DNA from: Atopsyche davidsoni
Lineage: Eukaryota; Arthropoda; Insecta; Trichoptera; Hydrobiosidae
Assembly: GCA_022113835.1 (NCBI GenBank)
Contig: JAILWY010000014.1
Location: 10,975,501 to 11,039,500 of the forward strand
Direction: 5' to 3'
Length of the DNA stretch: 64,000 nt
The position numbers were made by a program, and so were the translations under genes. Under the pieces are notes generated by a model, which ran no database searches, had not been told where the DNA came from, and was given only the letters and a program-made list of their open reading frames with translations. Below, in pieces: positions 61,752 to 64,000 of the stretch (its first letter is position 1; every line of letters begins with the position of its first letter).

Positions 61752-61908
61752 AAAGCCCTATACACACGTAGCAACAAATCCCGCCTCCAACTTGCAGCCA
61801 GCCAATAGCGTCCTACATTTTGTGGTTTTTTTAAATGGTTTTGCCTAAAAGATAGGACGCTATTGACTAGCTGCAAGTCAATAGCAACATGCATGTGTAC
61901 AGGGCTTA
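61752..61908. mobile_element. Short MITE-like inverted-repeat element
   Basis: Ends AAAGCCCTATACACA and its near-complement TGTGTACAGGGCTT form inverted arms of about 60 bp. They share CAATAGCGTCCTA and CTTGCAGC. The central spacer is about 30 bp. The flanks have TTAA-like bases. No coding capacity. Superfamily uncertain. Confidence 0.6.
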
Positions 61909-62207
61909 ACTCTTTATAATGATTGAAACGTCGAATTGGTTCTGATTCTTAAAACGCCAATGGTTGGGACTCTATAGTCATGCAGATACTAAAAAAGTCA
62001 ATAAGCTATAAAATGTACCAAAGTTAATTCCCAACATCCATAAATCTTTCGATAATTTCCTTTGCCTGTGAAGGGCGATGGAGTAACGGCGTGACGTCAG
62101 GCGCCGAGGGGCAGAGCCGCGCTTGACACTGGCCTCTGCGGTGTCGGGCGGAGATTGTCGTGATAGCTCGGGGCTGACCGGCGCTGGGCGGAGGTACTCG
62201 CTGGTGG
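61909..62207. other. Unique DNA with GC-rich end
   Basis: The 62060-62207 part is GC-rich, contains GTGACGTCAG, and leads directly into the satellite. No gene recognised. Confidence 0.35.
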
Positions 62208-63120
62208 AGTACTCTCTATTTAACAGCTTCGGTCCTCTGGTATACTCTGACTCCTTCTAACTCTAGCTATTATCATTTTTTAAAGCGTACAGTGGTTGCT
62301 TGTTACACGATTTCTTTAGAGTACTCCCTCGGTCCTCTGGTATACTCAGACTTGTTCCAACTCTAGCTAATACCATTCACTAAAGCGTACAATGGTTGCT
62401 TGTTACACGCATGCTTTAGAGTACTCCCTCGGTCTTCTGGTATACTCAGACTTGTTCCAACTCTAGCTAATACCATTTTTTAAAGCGTACAATGGTTGCT
62501 TGTTACACGCATGCTTTAGAGTACTCCCTCGGTCCTCTGGTATACTCAGACTTGTTCCAACTCTAGCTTATACCATTTACTAAAGCGTACAATGGTTGCT
62601 TGTTACACGCATGCTTTAGAGTACTCCCTCGGTCCTCTGGTATACTCAGACTTGTTCCAACTCTAGCTAATACCATTTTTTAAAGCGTACAGTGGTTGCT
62701 TGTTACACGATTTCTTTAGAGTACTCCCTCGGTCCTCTGGTATACTCAGACTTGTTCCAACTCTAGCTTATACCATTTACTAAAGCGTACAATGGTTGCT
62801 TGTTACACGCATGCTTTAGAGTACTCCCTCGGTCCTCTGGTATACTCAGACTTGTTCCAACTCTAGCTAATACCATTTACTAAAGCGTACAATGGTTGCT
62901 TGTTACACGCATGCTTTAGAGTACTCCCTCGGTCCTCTGGTATACTCAGACTTGTTCCAACTCTAGCTAATACCATTTACTAAAGCGTACAATGGTTGCT
63001 TGTTACACGCTTACTTTACAGTACTGCCTCGGTCTTCTGATATACTTTGACTTCTTCTAACTCTAGCTAATATCATTTTTTAATGCGTGCAAAGGTTGCT
63101 TGTAACACGTTTGCTTTCTG
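62208..63120. repeat. Satellite array with a 100-bp period
   Basis: GTACTCCCTCGGTC recurs at 62321, 62421, 62521, 62621, 62721, 62821 and 62921, exactly 100 bp apart, with diverged units at both edges (first unit has an insertion, last has GTACTGCCTC). The units differ at a few linked sites. The 62281 and 62681 units share ACAGTGG and CACGATTTC, while the others read ACAATGG and CACGCATGC, hinting at a 400-bp higher-order step. No ORF or CRISPR-like spacer structure. Confidence 0.95.
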
Positions 63121-63276
63121 GTTTAAATGCGGATAAAGTAATAAATATTTTCAGTTTTACTCCATTATATTATACTAGCGGATACCCGGCGCGTTCTACT
63201 GCGCTAAATAAAGAAATAGAATACTTTTTTTATTTGTTCGAAAAAAAAAATGAAATTTTGTTTATTTATTAACTTT

Positions 63277-63545
63277 TTATCTTAATGCTAGCGGATATAT
63301 CGAGTTTTTTCGGTAGGTGTGTAAACATAGTCTTTTCGGCGTTCCAACTCTAAACGCAACATAACAGGAATTTTGCGAAAAACAGGAATTTCTATGTTCA
63401 AACCAGCAATACTTAGCGATTGGCCATGAGCCTTGTTGATAGTTATTACAACAGCACAATTTAGGTGGATCTAAGTTGCGAATGAGCATCTATGGTGAAC
63501 CAACTTTTAAAGTTAAGATGTGTGGTGACATTCCAGATGGTTCCA
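63277..63545 (-). pseudogene. Helitron helicase C-terminal relic
   Basis: The minus-strand reading PHILTLKVGSP-stop-MLIRNLDPPKLC continues into NNYQQGSWPIAK and CYVAFRVGTPKRLCLHTYRK. It aligns with the end of the Pif1-like helicase of Helitrons (LRNLDPPKLCNGTR ... INKAQGQS ... LYVACSRVGTP). The helicase V/VI region is shortened by a deletion. It is inactive. Confidence 0.75.
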
Positions 63546-63735
63546 AAGAGTTAAAAAACTCTATTGGATTGTTCATGCAATTTTTCGCAAAATTATTGTG
63601 GCTGTGCTGCTCGTTATTCGGCTTTTTTTTCAGTAAAATAAACACGTTGTTCGTTTTCTAAATGAACAGCAAGATGTTGAAAAGTTGGGTATCATTCGTG
63701 AATACTGAAACCAGGAATTTCATATTTTTTCAATT

Positions 63736-63978
63736 TCATTCGTGAATACCAGACCAGGAATCAATGTCAATATCAACGTTTCTTACTTTAATGGTGGTGG
63801 TGAATCCTCCATCTTCTGGCTTTCGTCGTCTGTATTTCGAATATCCATCCTCACCAGGAATTGTATCTCCGATTGTTTTCCAAATGCTTGGACAACGCTG
63901 TGTTGTCAGAAACGTAGCTTGTAAGCGGTTCTGGCGGGTCAACCAGCGTTGACAACTTGGCTTTTCCGGCTTTTTCAA
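63736..63978 (-). pseudogene. Helitron Rep-region relic
   Basis: The 80-codon frame contains GEDGYSKYRRRKPEDGGFTT, a stretch typical of the N-terminal half of Helitron Rep/helicase proteins upstream of the helicase. Most of the protein between it and the helicase relic is missing. It continues towards the window edge without a recognisable start. Confidence 0.65.
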
Positions 63979-64000
63979 CCGGGTGATTCCTTTTGAAATT

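Larger units (their letters stand above)
63175..64000 (-). mobile_element. Helitron 3' part, degraded, running out of the window
   Basis: On the minus strand the element ends in CTAG at 63178-63175 followed by T, with a short GCGC...GCGC hairpin just upstream. These are Helitron 3' features. Upstream are relics of the Rep/helicase protein: TIPGEDGYSKYRRRKPEDGG (63736-63978), then PSGMSPHILTLKVGSP with an in-frame TAG, LIRNLDPPKLC, and VAFRVGTPKRLCLHTYRKNS (63277-63490). Large internal deletions and stops make it non-functional. The 5' end lies beyond the window. Confidence 0.8.

Noticed and set aside
62208..63120. Regularly spaced repeats reminiscent of a CRISPR array
   Set aside because: The whole 100-bp unit is repeated; there are no unique spacers, and the genome is an animal's.

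Overview
The window looks like nuclear DNA from an insect, most likely a moth or butterfly. The DNA is AT-rich, the introns are short with GT..AG ends, and the transposon set (piggyBac, Helitron, pogo/Tigger, R1-like and endonuclease-RT LINEs) is typical of Lepidoptera. The order-level call is inference. There are no bacterial-type operons and no CRISPR.

The supported genes lie between 11.7 and 22.4 kb. A U1 snRNA gene (11781-11944, +) has a PSEA-like promoter element at the expected -61 to -41 position. It is followed by a four-exon CHCHD2 gene (12962-15169, +; twin CX9C mitochondrial protein). Converging on it is a nine-exon xmas/GANP (MCM3AP-like) gene (22410-15683, -; 1571 aa by my splicing), the TREX-2 mRNA-export scaffold. 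The two protein genes are tail to tail with about 0.5 kb between stop codons. They share no pathway that I know of.

The left flank (1-11.7 kb) is mostly AT-rich intergenic DNA. It holds a possible last exon at the window edge, a possible bidirectional promoter near 0.9-1.4 kb, a degraded piggyBac element (7370-8412) that keeps the C-terminal end of its transposase, and a few unassigned coding-like islands.

The right side (22.4-64 kb) has no recognisable conserved protein gene. It is a patchwork of transposon relics: two copies of an R1-like LINE end, at least six fragments of an endonuclease-RT LINE, a SINE-like repeat sharing that LINE tail, a tRNA-related foldback element, a Tigger-like element, a MITE, a 100-bp satellite and a Helitron end. 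GC-rich islands with several coding-like, splice-flanked segments lie among them. The most unusual part is a 1.6-kb unit present twice (38243-39831 and 43853-45405). Each copy has an intact 96-codon ORF for a small protein with a very Arg/Lys-rich, protamine-like tail, a TATA-like box and a poly(A) signal.

Gene models were spliced by eye, without transcripts. All family calls rest on recognised motifs, not on a database search.
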